DNA of 40,169 nt from Saprospiraceae bacterium (GTDB lineage: Bacteria > Bacteroidota > Bacteroidia > Chitinophagales > Saprospiraceae): positions 1 through 40,169 of the forward strand of contig JALSPK010000099.1 of the NCBI GenBank assembly GCA_026986005.1, in the 5' to 3' direction. The position numbers and the translations under genes were made by a program. The notes under the pieces are model-generated. The model was not told the DNA's origin. It made no database searches and was given only the letters and a program-made list of their open reading frames with translations. Below, one piece after another: positions 11,005 to 19,877 of this stretch. How positions within the stretch are numbered: position 1 is the stretch's first letter; the number at the start of each line of letters is the position of its first letter.

Positions 11005-11820
11005 ATGTCTGTTCACGGAAAGGTTAGAAAAATAACGACTCATGTTTTACAAGACATGAAAAATAATAAAGAGAAGATTGCTATGCTAACCGCATATGAC
11101 TTTTCTATTGCAAAAATTTTGGATGGAGCAGGCATTGATATTCTGTTGGTAGGTGATTCTGCTTCCAATGTAATGGCAGGGCATGAGACAACTCTACCAA
11201 TTACTTTGGATCAAATGATATATCATGCACAATCTGTAGTTAGAGCAGTTGACAGGGCGTTGGTAGTGGTAGATTTGCCATTTGGCTCTTATCAGGGAGA
11301 CTCTAAGACAGCACTTGAGTCTGCTGTGCGAATAATGAAAGAATCCGGTGCACATTCTATTAAAATGGAAGGAGGAAAAGAGATTAAAGAGTCAGTAGAA
11401 CGTATATTATCTGCCGGTATTCCTGTAATGGCACATCTTGGATTAACACCACAGGCTATCTACAAATTTGGTACGTATTCTGTTAGGGCAAAAGGGGAAG
11501 AAGAGGCAAAAAGATTGAAGGAAGATGCTTTGTTATTGGAAGAATTAGGCTGTTTTGCTTTAGTCTTGGAGAAAATACCTGCGCAATTGGGTAAAGAAGT
11601 TTCACTATCTTTGTCTATTCCGACTATTGGCATTGGAGCAGGTCCTGATACGGATGGACAGGTATTGGTAGTTCATGATATGCTAGGTATTACAAAGGAT
11701 TTTCATCCGAGATTTTTAAGAAGATACCTGGATCTATCCGAAGAGATAAATGGAGCAGTACAACAATACATCAATGATGTGAGGGCAGGAGATTTTCCTA
11801 ATGAGAAGGAGCAATACTAG
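11005..11820 (+). CDS. panB: 3-methyl-2-oxobutanoate hydroxymethyltransferase
   Basis: A 271-residue PanB, which makes ketopantoate from 2-oxoisovalerate using 5,10-methylene-tetrahydrofolate in the pathway to coenzyme A. The ATG at 11005 ([12 protein letters not shown]) is preferred over a TTG at 10975, since the extra residues have no counterpart in the family. Signature regions are [31 protein letters not shown] with the metal-binding Asp, [23 protein letters not shown] and [14 protein letters not shown]. Together with coaBC near 35 kb this supplies two steps of CoA synthesis. It follows the M42 gene after a 42-bp gap. Confidence 0.96.
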   Translation: MSVHGKVRKITTHVLQDMKNNKEKIAMLTAYDFSIAKILDGAGIDILLVGDSASNVMAGHETTLPITLDQMIYHAQSVVRAVDRALVVVDLPFGSYQGDSKTALESAVRIMKESGAHSIKMEGGKEIKESVERILSAGIPVMAHLGLTPQAIYKFGTYSVRAKGEEEAKRLKEDALLLEELGCFALVLEKIPAQLGKEVSLSLSIPTIGIGAGPDTDGQVLVVHDMLGITKDFHPRFLRRYLDLSEEINGAVQQYINDVRAGDFPNEKEQY

Positions 11821-11874
11821 AGTGGATGAATGCGATATGTTTATAAAAACAATTGCGCTTAAATGTGATGATCT

Positions 11875-12672
11875 ATGAAAAAAAGAAAAAAAGATACTCT
11901 TTTATGGAAAATGACTCATTCGGATACAGGAACTGTCTCGTATGTTTTTGGATCTATTCATTTAAGAGATGAGAGGGTGTATTTTCGAATTGATGAAGTG
12001 AAGGCCTTGATTAATAAATGTGATGTGTTTATTGCAGAATATCCGCTTGATGACGCTGGTAGTGGAGATGTGATGAGTGCCTTGCAGCTACCGGAAGGCA
12101 AACATATTAATAGTTATTTGCCGGAAAAAAAATATGTAAAACTCAGAAAATATTTATACAAATCTTTTAATATAGATTTGGATAGAATAGGCTTTTTTAG
12201 ACCTATGGTTATCGAAAATATGATTACTGAATCAATTTTTAAAAATGATTATGAGTTTCCTATGGATATCGTGCTTTGGAATTATGCTAAAAACCTAGGT
12301 AAAGAAACATTGGGAGCAGAGACAACAGAAAGCCAAGTTAGAATTATGAAAAGGTTTTCTATAAAAAAGCAATTAAAATCTTTGATGGAAATTGGACGAA
12401 ATACAAAGAGATATAGGAAGAAAATAAAGAAGCTTATTAGCCTTTATTGCGATCAAAATATCAAGGAACTTCATAGAAAAACTTTGAAATCATTAGGCAA
12501 AATGAAAGATGTTTTAGTGCATAAAAGGAATATTGATATAGTTGAAACATTTGCTGAGCATTCTGTAAACTCAAGTGTGTTTTTGGCAGTAGGTGCAGGG
12601 CATTTGCTTGGCAAAAAAGGAATTATTAAACTGTTAAAAGAAAAAGGTTATAAAGTGAAACCCATATATTAA
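11875..12672 (+). CDS. TraB/GumN (TIKI-like) family protein
   Basis: A 265-residue protein carrying the two GxxH motifs of the TraB/PrgY/GumN/TIKI superfamily: GSIH at 26-29 and GAGH at 240-243, plus conserved acidic residues such as AEYPLD and GAETTESQ between them. Eukaryotic TIKI members are metal-dependent proteases; bacterial functions are mostly unknown, so enzymatic activity is inferred. Unlike many Bacteroidota homologues it has no signal peptide: it begins with a lysine-rich stretch MKKRKK, suggesting a cytoplasmic location. It is 2 bp ahead of the histone-deacetylase-like gene, so the two are likely translated from one message. Confidence 0.82.
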   Translation: MKKRKKDTLLWKMTHSDTGTVSYVFGSIHLRDERVYFRIDEVKALINKCDVFIAEYPLDDAGSGDVMSALQLPEGKHINSYLPEKKYVKLRKYLYKSFNIDLDRIGFFRPMVIENMITESIFKNDYEFPMDIVLWNYAKNLGKETLGAETTESQVRIMKRFSIKKQLKSLMEIGRNTKRYRKKIKKLISLYCDQNIKELHRKTLKSLGKMKDVLVHKRNIDIVETFAEHSVNSSVFLAVGAGHLLGKKGIIKLLKEKGYKVKPIY

Positions 12673-12674
12673 AA

Positions 12675-13634
12675 ATGAAACTTATTTATAACGATATATT
12701 TTTAGATCATCATACGGGAAATCATCCTGAAAATCAAAAAAGACTTGCTTCATTCACAGACTTGAAATCATCCGATATTATTGATGGAACACCTTTTTTA
12801 GGTTTGGTTCACAACGGACAATATATCGAAGATGTTAAGGAAAAATGTGCCCAAAATATCCCACTTGGTTCTGATACTATTTGTAGTGAGAAATCATTTG
12901 GAGCTGCTGTTAGAGCTGTAGGTGCTACGGTTATGGCTTCTGAATTAAATGATTTTGCCTTGGTTCGACCACCGGGTCATCATGCTTTTAGAGGTAAAGC
13001 GAGTGGATTTTGTATATTTAATAATATCGCAATAGCTGTGACAAAACTTGTAGAGGAAGGTAAAAAAGTGATGGTTTTTGATTTTGATGGTCATTTTGGA
13101 GATGGAACTTCTTCTATATTTTATGACTCGGATCAAGTTTTATTTTGGTCAATACACCAGTGTCCTGCATTTCCGAAAACCGGCTCGTCTTGTGATATTG
13201 GGGAAGAAAATGGTAAGGGTTTCAATATTAATGTTGAGATGCCACCAAAGAGTGGGGATGATATCTTTATAAATGCATTTAATACGTTCTTGCCGGTTGC
13301 AAAAGAGTTTTCGCCAGATGTAGTGGCAGTTTCAGCAGGTTTTGACGGGCACAAAAGCGATATGTTACTGGATCTGAATTATTCTTTAGATTCTTTTTTT
13401 GAAATAGGCAAATTGCTCAGCAACAATTTTTCAAATATATTTGCTGTACTTGAAGGAGGTTACAATCCGGATATACTATCGAAAGGAATCGAAAACTTCC
13501 TAAATGGTATTAATGGATTGCCAAAAAAACACTCTGAAAGATTAAGCGACTCAGATTATTTTGTCCACCGTGAATACGAAAATAGAAGTACAGATTTAAT
13601 CTTGAAATTGCGCCCCTTTTGGAAAAGTTTATAG
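12675..13634 (+). CDS. Histone deacetylase / acetoin utilisation (AcuC)-family hydrolase
   Basis: 319 residues with the arginase-deacetylase fold. Visible active-site features are RPPGHHA (His102-His103 dyad), FDFDGHFGDGT (zinc ligands Asp138 and His140), SAGFDGHKSD (zinc ligand Asp224) and EGGYNPDIL with the transition-state Tyr. Bacterial members deacetylate polyamines, acetylated proteins or other amides; the substrate here is unknown. Oddities are Gly139 and Phe141, where the family usually has a small hydrophobic residue and a second His (D-x-H-H-G). All zinc ligands remain, so it should be active. It is closely coupled to the TraB-family gene. Confidence 0.88.
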   Translation: MKLIYNDIFLDHHTGNHPENQKRLASFTDLKSSDIIDGTPFLGLVHNGQYIEDVKEKCAQNIPLGSDTICSEKSFGAAVRAVGATVMASELNDFALVRPPGHHAFRGKASGFCIFNNIAIAVTKLVEEGKKVMVFDFDGHFGDGTSSIFYDSDQVLFWSIHQCPAFPKTGSSCDIGEENGKGFNINVEMPPKSGDDIFINAFNTFLPVAKEFSPDVVAVSAGFDGHKSDMLLDLNYSLDSFFEIGKLLSNNFSNIFAVLEGGYNPDILSKGIENFLNGINGLPKKHSERLSDSDYFVHREYENRSTDLILKLRPFWKSL

Positions 13635-13716
13635 CTTTACATACATGAAAGAATACATGTTGTTATTTATATTAATATGGTAATTGCAGATTGAAAATAA
13701 AGCACTTTTTGACAAT

Positions 13717-14691
13717 CTAAATGTCTTTACTTAAAAACTGTATCCTTTCAAATTTAGAAATATCATCACCGTATTTCTTCTGTATATTTCCTCTGAAATC
13801 TGATATATTGTCATATCCTTTACGTTTCATCCATCTTTCTATTTCAAAAAGAATCGTTTCAATATAACTAATGCCATTTTGAAATAAGGTTGAACATAAT
13901 TGTGTTGTTTTTGCCCCTGCCAATAAATGTTTAATCACGTCAGTATGTGTATGAATTCCTGTTCCGGATGAGATGTCGCAGTTTAATTTATTAGAGAGAA
14001 GAGCAACCCATCTAAGAGATTTTGTCGATTCACTCGGACTACTTAAAATATTTGTTTTTATTATCTTTTCGGACTCTATATTAATATCAGGTCTGTAAAA
14101 ACGATTAAAAAGAACCAAACCGTCAGTTCCTTTATCGTCGAGTTGATGTGCCATCCCGATTATATTAGTAAAATAGCTTTCCAGTTTGATACTTACCGGA
14201 ATACTCACATTCTTTTTTACACTTTCCAGTATATGGTAGTATCCATTATTTATTTCAGTACATGTCGTATACCTGCTAAAAGGAATTATCGCAATATTTA
14301 ATTCGATTGCATCCGCACCTGCTTCTTCAAATTTTGAAGCATAATTTGTCCATTCACTATCTGTCACGCAATTGATACTGGCAATTACAGGGATATTCAA
14401 TTTAGCTTTTATATCAGCGATTAAGTCCAAAAGTTTTTTCATGCCAAATTCAGTTGAATGTTTCTGAATAAGATCAATTGCTTCAGGATAATGATGAAAT
14501 AGCGCATTTTGGTCTTTGAGTAAATCGGTATCTACTAAAAGTTGCTCTTCAAAAATTGATTTGGTAACAATAGCACCGGCACCCATTTCTGCACAAAATT
14601 TTATGGAGTCAAATTCTTTTGTGATTTTAGAACTACTAATGATTAGAGGGGTTTTTAGTTTAAGTCCGAGGTAAGTTGTAGTAAGATCCAT
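13717..14691 (-). CDS. Dihydroorotate dehydrogenase-like flavoprotein, last gene of the hox operon
   Basis: A 324-residue TIM-barrel protein related to class 1 dihydroorotate dehydrogenase. FMN-type features include LGLKLKTPLIISSSK at the start, NIPVIASINC, ADAIELNI, SIKLES (barrel Lys) and the phosphate-binding end SGTGIHTHTDVIKHLLAGA. The catalytic-loop position after ELNI reads AIIPFSRY where class 1 PyrD has SCPN, so the catalytic Cys/Ser base is not seen and true PyrD activity is doubtful. It follows the hydrogenase protease gene by 12 bp and appears to be the last gene of the operon. A redox role linked to NADH or H2 is inference only. Confidence 0.8.
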   Translation of the reverse strand: MDLTTTYLGLKLKTPLIISSSKITKEFDSIKFCAEMGAGAIVTKSIFEEQLLVDTDLLKDQNALFHHYPEAIDLIQKHSTEFGMKKLLDLIADIKAKLNIPVIASINCVTDSEWTNYASKFEEAGADAIELNIAIIPFSRYTTCTEINNGYYHILESVKKNVSIPVSIKLESYFTNIIGMAHQLDDKGTDGLVLFNRFYRPDINIESEKIIKTNILSSPSESTKSLRWVALLSNKLNCDISSGTGIHTHTDVIKHLLAGAKTTQLCSTLFQNGISYIETILFEIERWMKRKGYDNISDFRGNIQKKYGDDISKFERIQFLSKDI

Positions 14692-14703
14692 GATAAATAT
14701 TTT

Positions 14704-15198
14704 TTAATTAAGTATAGTGTTTTGAAAATCACTAATTAGATTTTCTTTAGTCATTAATTCTTTTTTCATAAAATCCAAAGCGTTTTCCAAATTTGTTTTC
14801 GCTTTTTGAGATAGCCTTTCTTGGAAAAGCCACTTGTAACCTTTCAGGTGAAGCAAATATGTCACAGGAGTTTTATTAAATAATTCCATGCAGAGATAAT
14901 AAATATATCCCGGTGAAGCTTCATGCGAAGTGAAAGAAATATCAGAAGACTCATCGACCTTTGTCAAAACAAAACTTTCAATATCTTCCATAGAAGCATC
15001 AACAAAAATCACCAAATCTTTTTGAGATATGCTGTATGCATCTTCAATGTTTAGCTGGTAATTGCAGTCAAATTCATATCCTGCAAGATTTTGTTGGACA
15101 ACCCATTTCTTAAGTGCGTTTACAAATGCACAACCTAACCCATCATCCATTCGACCGGGATTTCCAAAAGCATATATCAATATCTTTATTGTTTTCAC
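14704..15198 (-). CDS. hoxW: Hydrogenase maturation endopeptidase (HoxW/HyaD family)
   Basis: A 164-residue nickel-dependent processing protease that trims the C-terminus of the [NiFe]-hydrogenase large subunit after nickel insertion. It begins with the family signature FGNPGRMDDGLG (11-22). The three expected nickel-sensing ligands by comparison with HybD are Asp19, Asp67 (FVDAS) and His92 (TSHEASPG). It starts 3 bp after hoxH, its evident substrate, so supply of the two would be coupled. The extra C-terminal 20 residues look unstructured and are not family-specific. Confidence 0.87.
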   Translation of the reverse strand: MKTIKILIYAFGNPGRMDDGLGCAFVNALKKWVVQQNLAGYEFDCNYQLNIEDAYSISQKDLVIFVDASMEDIESFVLTKVDESSDISFTSHEASPGYIYYLCMELFNKTPVTYLLHLKGYKWLFQERLSQKAKTNLENALDFMKKELMTKENLISDFQNTILN

Positions 15199-15201
15199 AA
15201 T

Positions 15202-16653
15202 TTATGTTCTTTTTTTATCGATTATATTATTGTTAATGTCTTTTAATGTCAATTCCAATGGCATCTGTCCTAATGCATGAGTAGCACAACTCAAACATGG
15301 ATCATAAGCTCTGATAGCTACCTCTACAGCATTCATCATAGGTTCGGTTATTTGTGCTTGTCCATTCATCATTTCTTTGGCAGCAGCATTTACGGCCATA
15401 TTCATTGGGTCATTGTTATTAGTCGTAGATACGATCAGATTAGCCATTGTGATTTGATCATTATTGTCAATCTTGTAATGATGGAATAATGTGCCTCTCG
15501 GTGCTTCAATCACACCTACACCCTCATATTGTTTCTTACCTTTAATAACCAATTCACCGGTTAAAATATCGGGATCGTTTAGCAATTCTTTCATCATCTC
15601 AGCAGCATGAAGTACTTCAATCAATCTTGCCCAATGATAATGCATTGTAGAATTATTCGGTTTGCCTTTTGTGTAATGTTTAAATACTTCAAATTCTTTT
15701 TGTGCCAATTCTGAAGGAATAAAGTCACATGTGTTCATCCTTGCCAAAGGACCTACACGATACCATCCTTTTTCTTTACCTAAGTCTTTTAGATATGGAA
15801 ACTTCATGTATGTCCATTTCTTAACACCTTCTACGATAATATCGGTATAGTTTTGGTAATCTATACCATTAATAACTACTTTCCCATTAGTATCAACAGC
15901 TCTTATTTTACCGTGATACAAATCCATAGCACCGTCATCTCTTACTATACTCAAGTGATTTGAAGGAAATGAGGCAAATGTATCAATAAAACTTTTGTTG
16001 TTTTTATGATATTCTTTCAAGAAGTCCAATGCCTCAATGGACCAAGCTATCATTTGATCTATATTTTGACCTTCTTTACCATTCAAAAAAGAATCTCTTT
16101 CTGTAATAGTTAGGTGCTTATTTATTCCACCCGGGATCGCTCCTGTACCATGTATTTTCTTTCCTGAAGTAGCCTTAATAATCTCTTGTCCATATTTACG
16201 CATCATGATGCCCATCACTGCAAGATGCTTGTTTTCTTTTGCAATCCCAATAATATTTCTTATTTCTGGAACAGCGTCTAATCCGAATAATAAATCCGGT
16301 GATGCTAAGTGGAAAAAATGTAAAACGTGAGATTGAAAAATTTGACCATAATGCATCAATCTTCTCATTTTGTCAGCAGTAGGAGTAAGCCCATCTCCTG
16401 TACCCGCTCCAACAATAACATCAATAGCTTTTGCTGCTGCTAAGTGATGACTAACGGGGCAAATACCACAAAGACGCTGAACTAATACCGGGGCTTCCCA
16501 ATAGGGGCGTCCTTGGATAAAACGCTCAAAGCCCCTGAATTCTACGATGTGCAATCTGCTTTCCTTGACATTGTTATCCTCATCCAAATATATTGTTACT
16601 TTACCATGACCTTCCACTCGTGTTACCGGATCTATTGTTATTTTTTTTGACAT
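15202..16653 (-). CDS. hoxH: [NiFe]-hydrogenase large subunit HoxH (group 3d, NAD-linked)
   Basis: A 483-residue catalytic subunit that binds the Ni-Fe(CN)2CO centre. The L1 motif RLCGICPVSHH gives Cys62 and Cys65; the L2 motif DPCLSCATH gives Cys453 and Cys456. The 24 residues after His459 form the peptide removed by the maturation protease; the R. eutropha soluble hydrogenase loses a peptide of the same length (from memory). RGFERFIQGRPYWEAP and RVEGHG near the N-terminus are typical of group 3 bidirectional enzymes. It is cytoplasmic: the partner HoxY has no Tat signal. The gene lies 27 bp after hoxY and 3 bp before the protease gene. Confidence 0.95.
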   Translation of the reverse strand: MSKKITIDPVTRVEGHGKVTIYLDEDNNVKESRLHIVEFRGFERFIQGRPYWEAPVLVQRLCGICPVSHHLAAAKAIDVIVGAGTGDGLTPTADKMRRLMHYGQIFQSHVLHFFHLASPDLLFGLDAVPEIRNIIGIAKENKHLAVMGIMMRKYGQEIIKATSGKKIHGTGAIPGGINKHLTITERDSFLNGKEGQNIDQMIAWSIEALDFLKEYHKNNKSFIDTFASFPSNHLSIVRDDGAMDLYHGKIRAVDTNGKVVINGIDYQNYTDIIVEGVKKWTYMKFPYLKDLGKEKGWYRVGPLARMNTCDFIPSELAQKEFEVFKHYTKGKPNNSTMHYHWARLIEVLHAAEMMKELLNDPDILTGELVIKGKKQYEGVGVIEAPRGTLFHHYKIDNNDQITMANLIVSTTNNNDPMNMAVNAAAKEMMNGQAQITEPMMNAVEVAIRAYDPCLSCATHALGQMPLELTLKDINNNIIDKKRT

Positions 16654-16680
16654 TTTTTTTTATTTTTATTAAAAATATTT

Positions 16681-17226
16681 TTAATCATATTTGAATACTC
16701 CATATTCGAGTTTCATTTCTTCACCTGTTACTAAAGCTGTTAAAGCATCCCAAATAAGATCAGCTCTTGGGGGACAACCCGGAAGGAAATAATCTATTTT
16801 TACAATTTCGTGACAAGGATAAACTTTATTAAGTAGAATTGGCAGTTCCTCATCATTTGGCATAATTCCTTCGGGATTGTGTGTAGAAGGACCATCCAAA
16901 TATGCTTCTTTAAGGCATTCTTCTATTGGAATATTATTCCTCATAGCCGGCAATCCTCCCATAATTGCACATTCTCCTAATGAAACGAGTGTTTTGCAAT
17001 TATCCCTAAAATATTTAAGGATATGTATATTTTCACTGTTACAGCAACCTCCTTCTATAATACCAATATCAACAGTCCTTGTGAATTTTTTAATATCCGT
17101 AATTGGTGATTTATTAAAATCAACTAATTCAATTAGTTCCAGTATTTTATCATCAATATCTAAAATGGACATGTGGCATCCAAAGCACCCGGCGAGTGAA
17201 GTTGTTGCTATTATTGGTTTGTTCAT
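16681..17226 (-). CDS. hoxY: NAD-linked [NiFe]-hydrogenase small subunit HoxY
   Basis: A 181-residue short small subunit that carries one [4Fe-4S] cluster next to the Ni-Fe site and passes electrons to HoxFU. Cluster ligands are Cys14 and Cys17 (LAGCFGCHMS), Cys86 (SLGEC) and Cys151 (LPGCPPRAD). The family hallmark ILDIDDKI follows the first pair. It has no twin-arginine signal and none of the extra C-terminal clusters of membrane-bound uptake hydrogenases, which places it in group 3 (cytoplasmic). It sits between hoxU (52 bp) and hoxH (27 bp). Confidence 0.94.
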   Translation of the reverse strand: MNKPIIATTSLAGCFGCHMSILDIDDKILELIELVDFNKSPITDIKKFTRTVDIGIIEGGCCNSENIHILKYFRDNCKTLVSLGECAIMGGLPAMRNNIPIEECLKEAYLDGPSTHNPEGIMPNDEELPILLNKVYPCHEIVKIDYFLPGCPPRADLIWDALTALVTGEEMKLEYGVFKYD

Positions 17227-17278
17227 AGTTTATTCTTTTTATGTTTTTATAATTCTCAAATTTTTTAAACTGAAAATA

Positions 17279-17980
17279 CTATGCTTCAATTTCAATTTCA
17301 GTTCCTATTTCGATTTTGTCGTATTTTCTTGTGCCAATAGCTTCTATATATCCCTTTTCTTTTTTCAAAATACAACCAACAGGACAATTTTTCATTGCAA
17401 TCTGTGCTTCTTCATCGGACATATTCAAAGCTAATTTTTTATCAAGTATAATCTGAGAAGTATAGCCGCGACCTTCAATTGCGAAATAATTTTTATTGTC
17501 TTTTGTCTTTATCGATCTGACACATCTTTTACACAATACACATCTATTCCGTTCAAGATATATCTTTGGACTGGTTGCATCAACTTGTTTCACTTCGAAA
17601 GTATAAGCAAAGCGTGGTATCATTATTCGATGTTTATATGCCAAAGCCTGCAAAATGCAATTTCCGCTTTTTTCACAAGATGGACAATAATGATTTCCTG
17701 ATACAAATAATGTTTCTATTATAATCTTCCTTAATTCATCAATTTCTTCGGTATTATTTTCTATCACCATGCCTTCTTGCACTTTGGTGGTACAGGCTGT
17801 CATAAATCTGCCATTGGATTTTATGTTGCAAATTCTACATGATCCTGAGGGGATAATCCCTTTAAGATGGCACAAAGTAGGAATGTAAATGCCATTATCT
17901 TCTGCTGCTTCAACGATATTTTGATCTTGTTTTGCTATGCATTTTTTTCCATCTATTGTAAAGGTTATATTTTTATTCAT
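17279..17980 (-). CDS. hoxU: Diaphorase iron-sulfur subunit HoxU
   Basis: 233 residues, related to the N-terminal part of complex I NuoG. It shows ligands for three clusters: a plant-type [2Fe-2S] site (Cys37, Cys48, Cys51, Cys63), a [4Fe-4S] site in the HoxU-type motif SGNHYCPSCEKSGNC (Cys99, Cys102, Cys108 with nearby His97), and a second [4Fe-4S] site at Cys147, Cys150, Cys153 and Cys199 (CVLCKRC and NCPVG). It links HoxF, where NAD(H) reacts, to HoxY. It starts 44 bp after hoxF. Confidence 0.94.
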   Translation of the reverse strand: MNKNITFTIDGKKCIAKQDQNIVEAAEDNGIYIPTLCHLKGIIPSGSCRICNIKSNGRFMTACTTKVQEGMVIENNTEEIDELRKIIIETLFVSGNHYCPSCEKSGNCILQALAYKHRIMIPRFAYTFEVKQVDATSPKIYLERNRCVLCKRCVRSIKTKDNKNYFAIEGRGYTSQIILDKKLALNMSDEEAQIAMKNCPVGCILKKEKGYIEAIGTRKYDKIEIGTEIEIEA

Positions 17981-18024
17981 TTTATATAATTTTTATTCAA
18001 ACAAATTAAACGAGTTGTATAAAG

Positions 18025-19818
18025 TCAAACTGCAGGAAAGCGAGAAGCAGCCTTTGCCCCGGCAAGTATCGACTTTTCTAAATCAAATGATGATATGTAT
18101 TTTTTATCGCTTTGAACAGCGTCTTCGTAATCTGATCTAAAATTTTCAAGACTTGTCAATATGGGATTTGCTGCTGATTGACCAAGCCCGCATCTATTTG
18201 CTATTTTCATTTTTTTACCCCATTCTTTTAATTCTAATAAGTCATTTTCTACGCCTTTACCATCTATTATTTTTTGGAGTTTATTTTTTAAAATAACGGT
18301 TAGGTATCTACAAGGCGCGCAAGAACCACAAGATTCATCTATAAAGAATTTTGTGAAATTCATTACAATATCAAGAATATTTCTAGTTTTATTGAAAACG
18401 ATGATAGCTCCTCCTGTGCTCAAGTCTTCATAAGCTATTCGTCTTGAGAATTCTTTTTTACTTATAAGTTTGCCGGATGGACCTCCTACTTGCACGGCTT
18501 TTGTGTCTAGTCCTCCTGCCATATCTATTATATCTTTTATTGTCATTCCCCATTCAACTTCAAAAACTCCAGGATATAATACATCACCGGATATACTTAA
18601 TAATTTTGTGCCGGAAGATTGTTTTGTTCCCAACGACCTATACCATTCCGCTCCTTTGCAAATTATTTTAGGAATAGCGCATAGTGATTCAACATTATTG
18701 ATTACAGTAGGATTGTCAAGAAATCCTTTTTCTATAGGAAAAGGAGGTCTGTTTCTAGGCTCTCCCCTTTTTCCTTCACAAGATTCTAAAAGAGCAGTTT
18801 CCTCACCACAAACATAGGCTCCACCTCCAAGTTGTATCCTTATGTCAAAATTAAATCCCTTTCTTCCTTTAATGCTTTCGCCAAGCAAATTATTTTTTTC
18901 TGCTTCTGTTAGCGAGTTTTTAAGATATGGTATTAAGTAATCGTACTCTTTTCTTAAATAGATAATCCCTTTTGATGCACCTACAGCATAGGCTGCGATA
19001 ATCATACCAACAATCACTCTTTTTGGAAGTTCTGTTAATAGCACTCTGTCTTTGAATGTACCCGGTTCTCCTTCATCCGCATTGCAAACAATATATTTTG
19101 TTTTGCCTGTTGCCTGCCTGCAATACTGCCATTTCAAACCAATAGGAAATCCTGCACCTCCTCTACCTCTGATGTTTGATTCCTTAATCACATGAAGTAT
19201 TTCCTCCGGGGTTTTGTCCACAATTATATCCAATGCATCTTCACTATTGTAACCTGAAAAAATCACTCTCCCTCTCCTGTTAAGATTATTGGATACCATG
19301 CTTCTAATTAAATTATCTTGGTTGTGACCATCACCAAAGCTATTCACTAAGTCTTGTGCTGATTTTCCTTTCCTGAATTCTTTGATTATCTCTTTGACCC
19401 TGTAAGTTGTTATTTTTGGAAATATGACTCCGTTTATTATCGCTGCCGGTTCCTGATCTCCCATCCCAATGTCCGAGGTAGAGTACAGGCCAAAATTACC
19501 ATCAGCTGAAATGGAGTTTAGTTTTGTCTTTGTAGCATTTTCAAATGCTTGTAATATTCTTTTGTGCCCATACATTTGTGCGACAATACTTTCATTTATA
19601 TATATGTTGTATTTTGCATTTTCTTTCTTTTTGAAAAAATGATAGAAAGAAAGTGTTTGTATTACATCAACAGAAGATATATTTAATAACTCAGATATAC
19701 TTTTAATGTCATTTTCTGAAATGTAACCTGATTTTTTTTGAATATCATGAAAAATATCCATGAGCCTATGCTTTGAATTCAAATATTTATTTGTGATGTT
19801 TTTTATTTGATTATCCAT
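18025..19818 (-). CDS. hoxF: Diaphorase subunit HoxF (NuoE-NuoF fusion), NAD(H)- and FMN-binding
   Basis: A 597-residue flavoprotein at the NAD(H) end of the bidirectional hydrogenase. Residues 1 to about 150 resemble NuoE; 195-570 resemble NuoF, with the NADH-binding GRGGAGFPIGLKW (218-230), FMN-site residues in CNADEGEPGTFKDR, GGGAYVCGEETALLES, and the [4Fe-4S] ligands Cys497, Cys500, Cys503 and Cys543. In the NuoE-like part, positions corresponding to the [2Fe-2S] cysteines are Ala80, His85, Asp116 and Gly120, so that cluster cannot form in the usual way. This is the first gene of the six-gene operon. A promoter with both boxes lies 29-59 bp upstream. Confidence 0.95.
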   Translation of the reverse strand: MDNQIKNITNKYLNSKHRLMDIFHDIQKKSGYISENDIKSISELLNISSVDVIQTLSFYHFFKKKENAKYNIYINESIVAQMYGHKRILQAFENATKTKLNSISADGNFGLYSTSDIGMGDQEPAAIINGVIFPKITTYRVKEIIKEFRKGKSAQDLVNSFGDGHNQDNLIRSMVSNNLNRRGRVIFSGYNSEDALDIIVDKTPEEILHVIKESNIRGRGGAGFPIGLKWQYCRQATGKTKYIVCNADEGEPGTFKDRVLLTELPKRVIVGMIIAAYAVGASKGIIYLRKEYDYLIPYLKNSLTEAEKNNLLGESIKGRKGFNFDIRIQLGGGAYVCGEETALLESCEGKRGEPRNRPPFPIEKGFLDNPTVINNVESLCAIPKIICKGAEWYRSLGTKQSSGTKLLSISGDVLYPGVFEVEWGMTIKDIIDMAGGLDTKAVQVGGPSGKLISKKEFSRRIAYEDLSTGGAIIVFNKTRNILDIVMNFTKFFIDESCGSCAPCRYLTVILKNKLQKIIDGKGVENDLLELKEWGKKMKIANRCGLGQSAANPILTSLENFRSDYEDAVQSDKKYISSFDLEKSILAGAKAASRFPAV

Positions 19819-19846
19819 ATTTTCATTGGTTAATTATTTAATAAAT

Positions 19847-19877
19847 CAAAGGTATGTCATCACAGTTTATAAATCAA
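19847..19877 (-). promoter_or_regulatory. Putative promoter of the hox hydrogenase operon
   Basis: On the minus strand TTG (19875-19877) is followed after 20 bp by TACCTTTG (19847-19854), matching the Bacteroidota TTG-N17-23-TAnnTTTG promoter. Transcription would start near 19842, about 25 nt before the hoxF ATG. This is the best-formed promoter in the window. Confidence 0.55.

Noticed and set aside
13635-13716. Short palindromic bits (around CATGAAAGAATACATG) between the convergent deacetylase-like and dihydroorotate-dehydrogenase-like genes
   Set aside because: The matches are too short and lack a T run, so I do not call a terminator or a repeat-element copy there.
13717-14691. Calling this gene pyrD
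   Set aside because: The barrel resembles class 1 dihydroorotate dehydrogenase, but the catalytic Cys/Ser loop is not present and the gene belongs to the hydrogenase operon rather than standing with pyrE.
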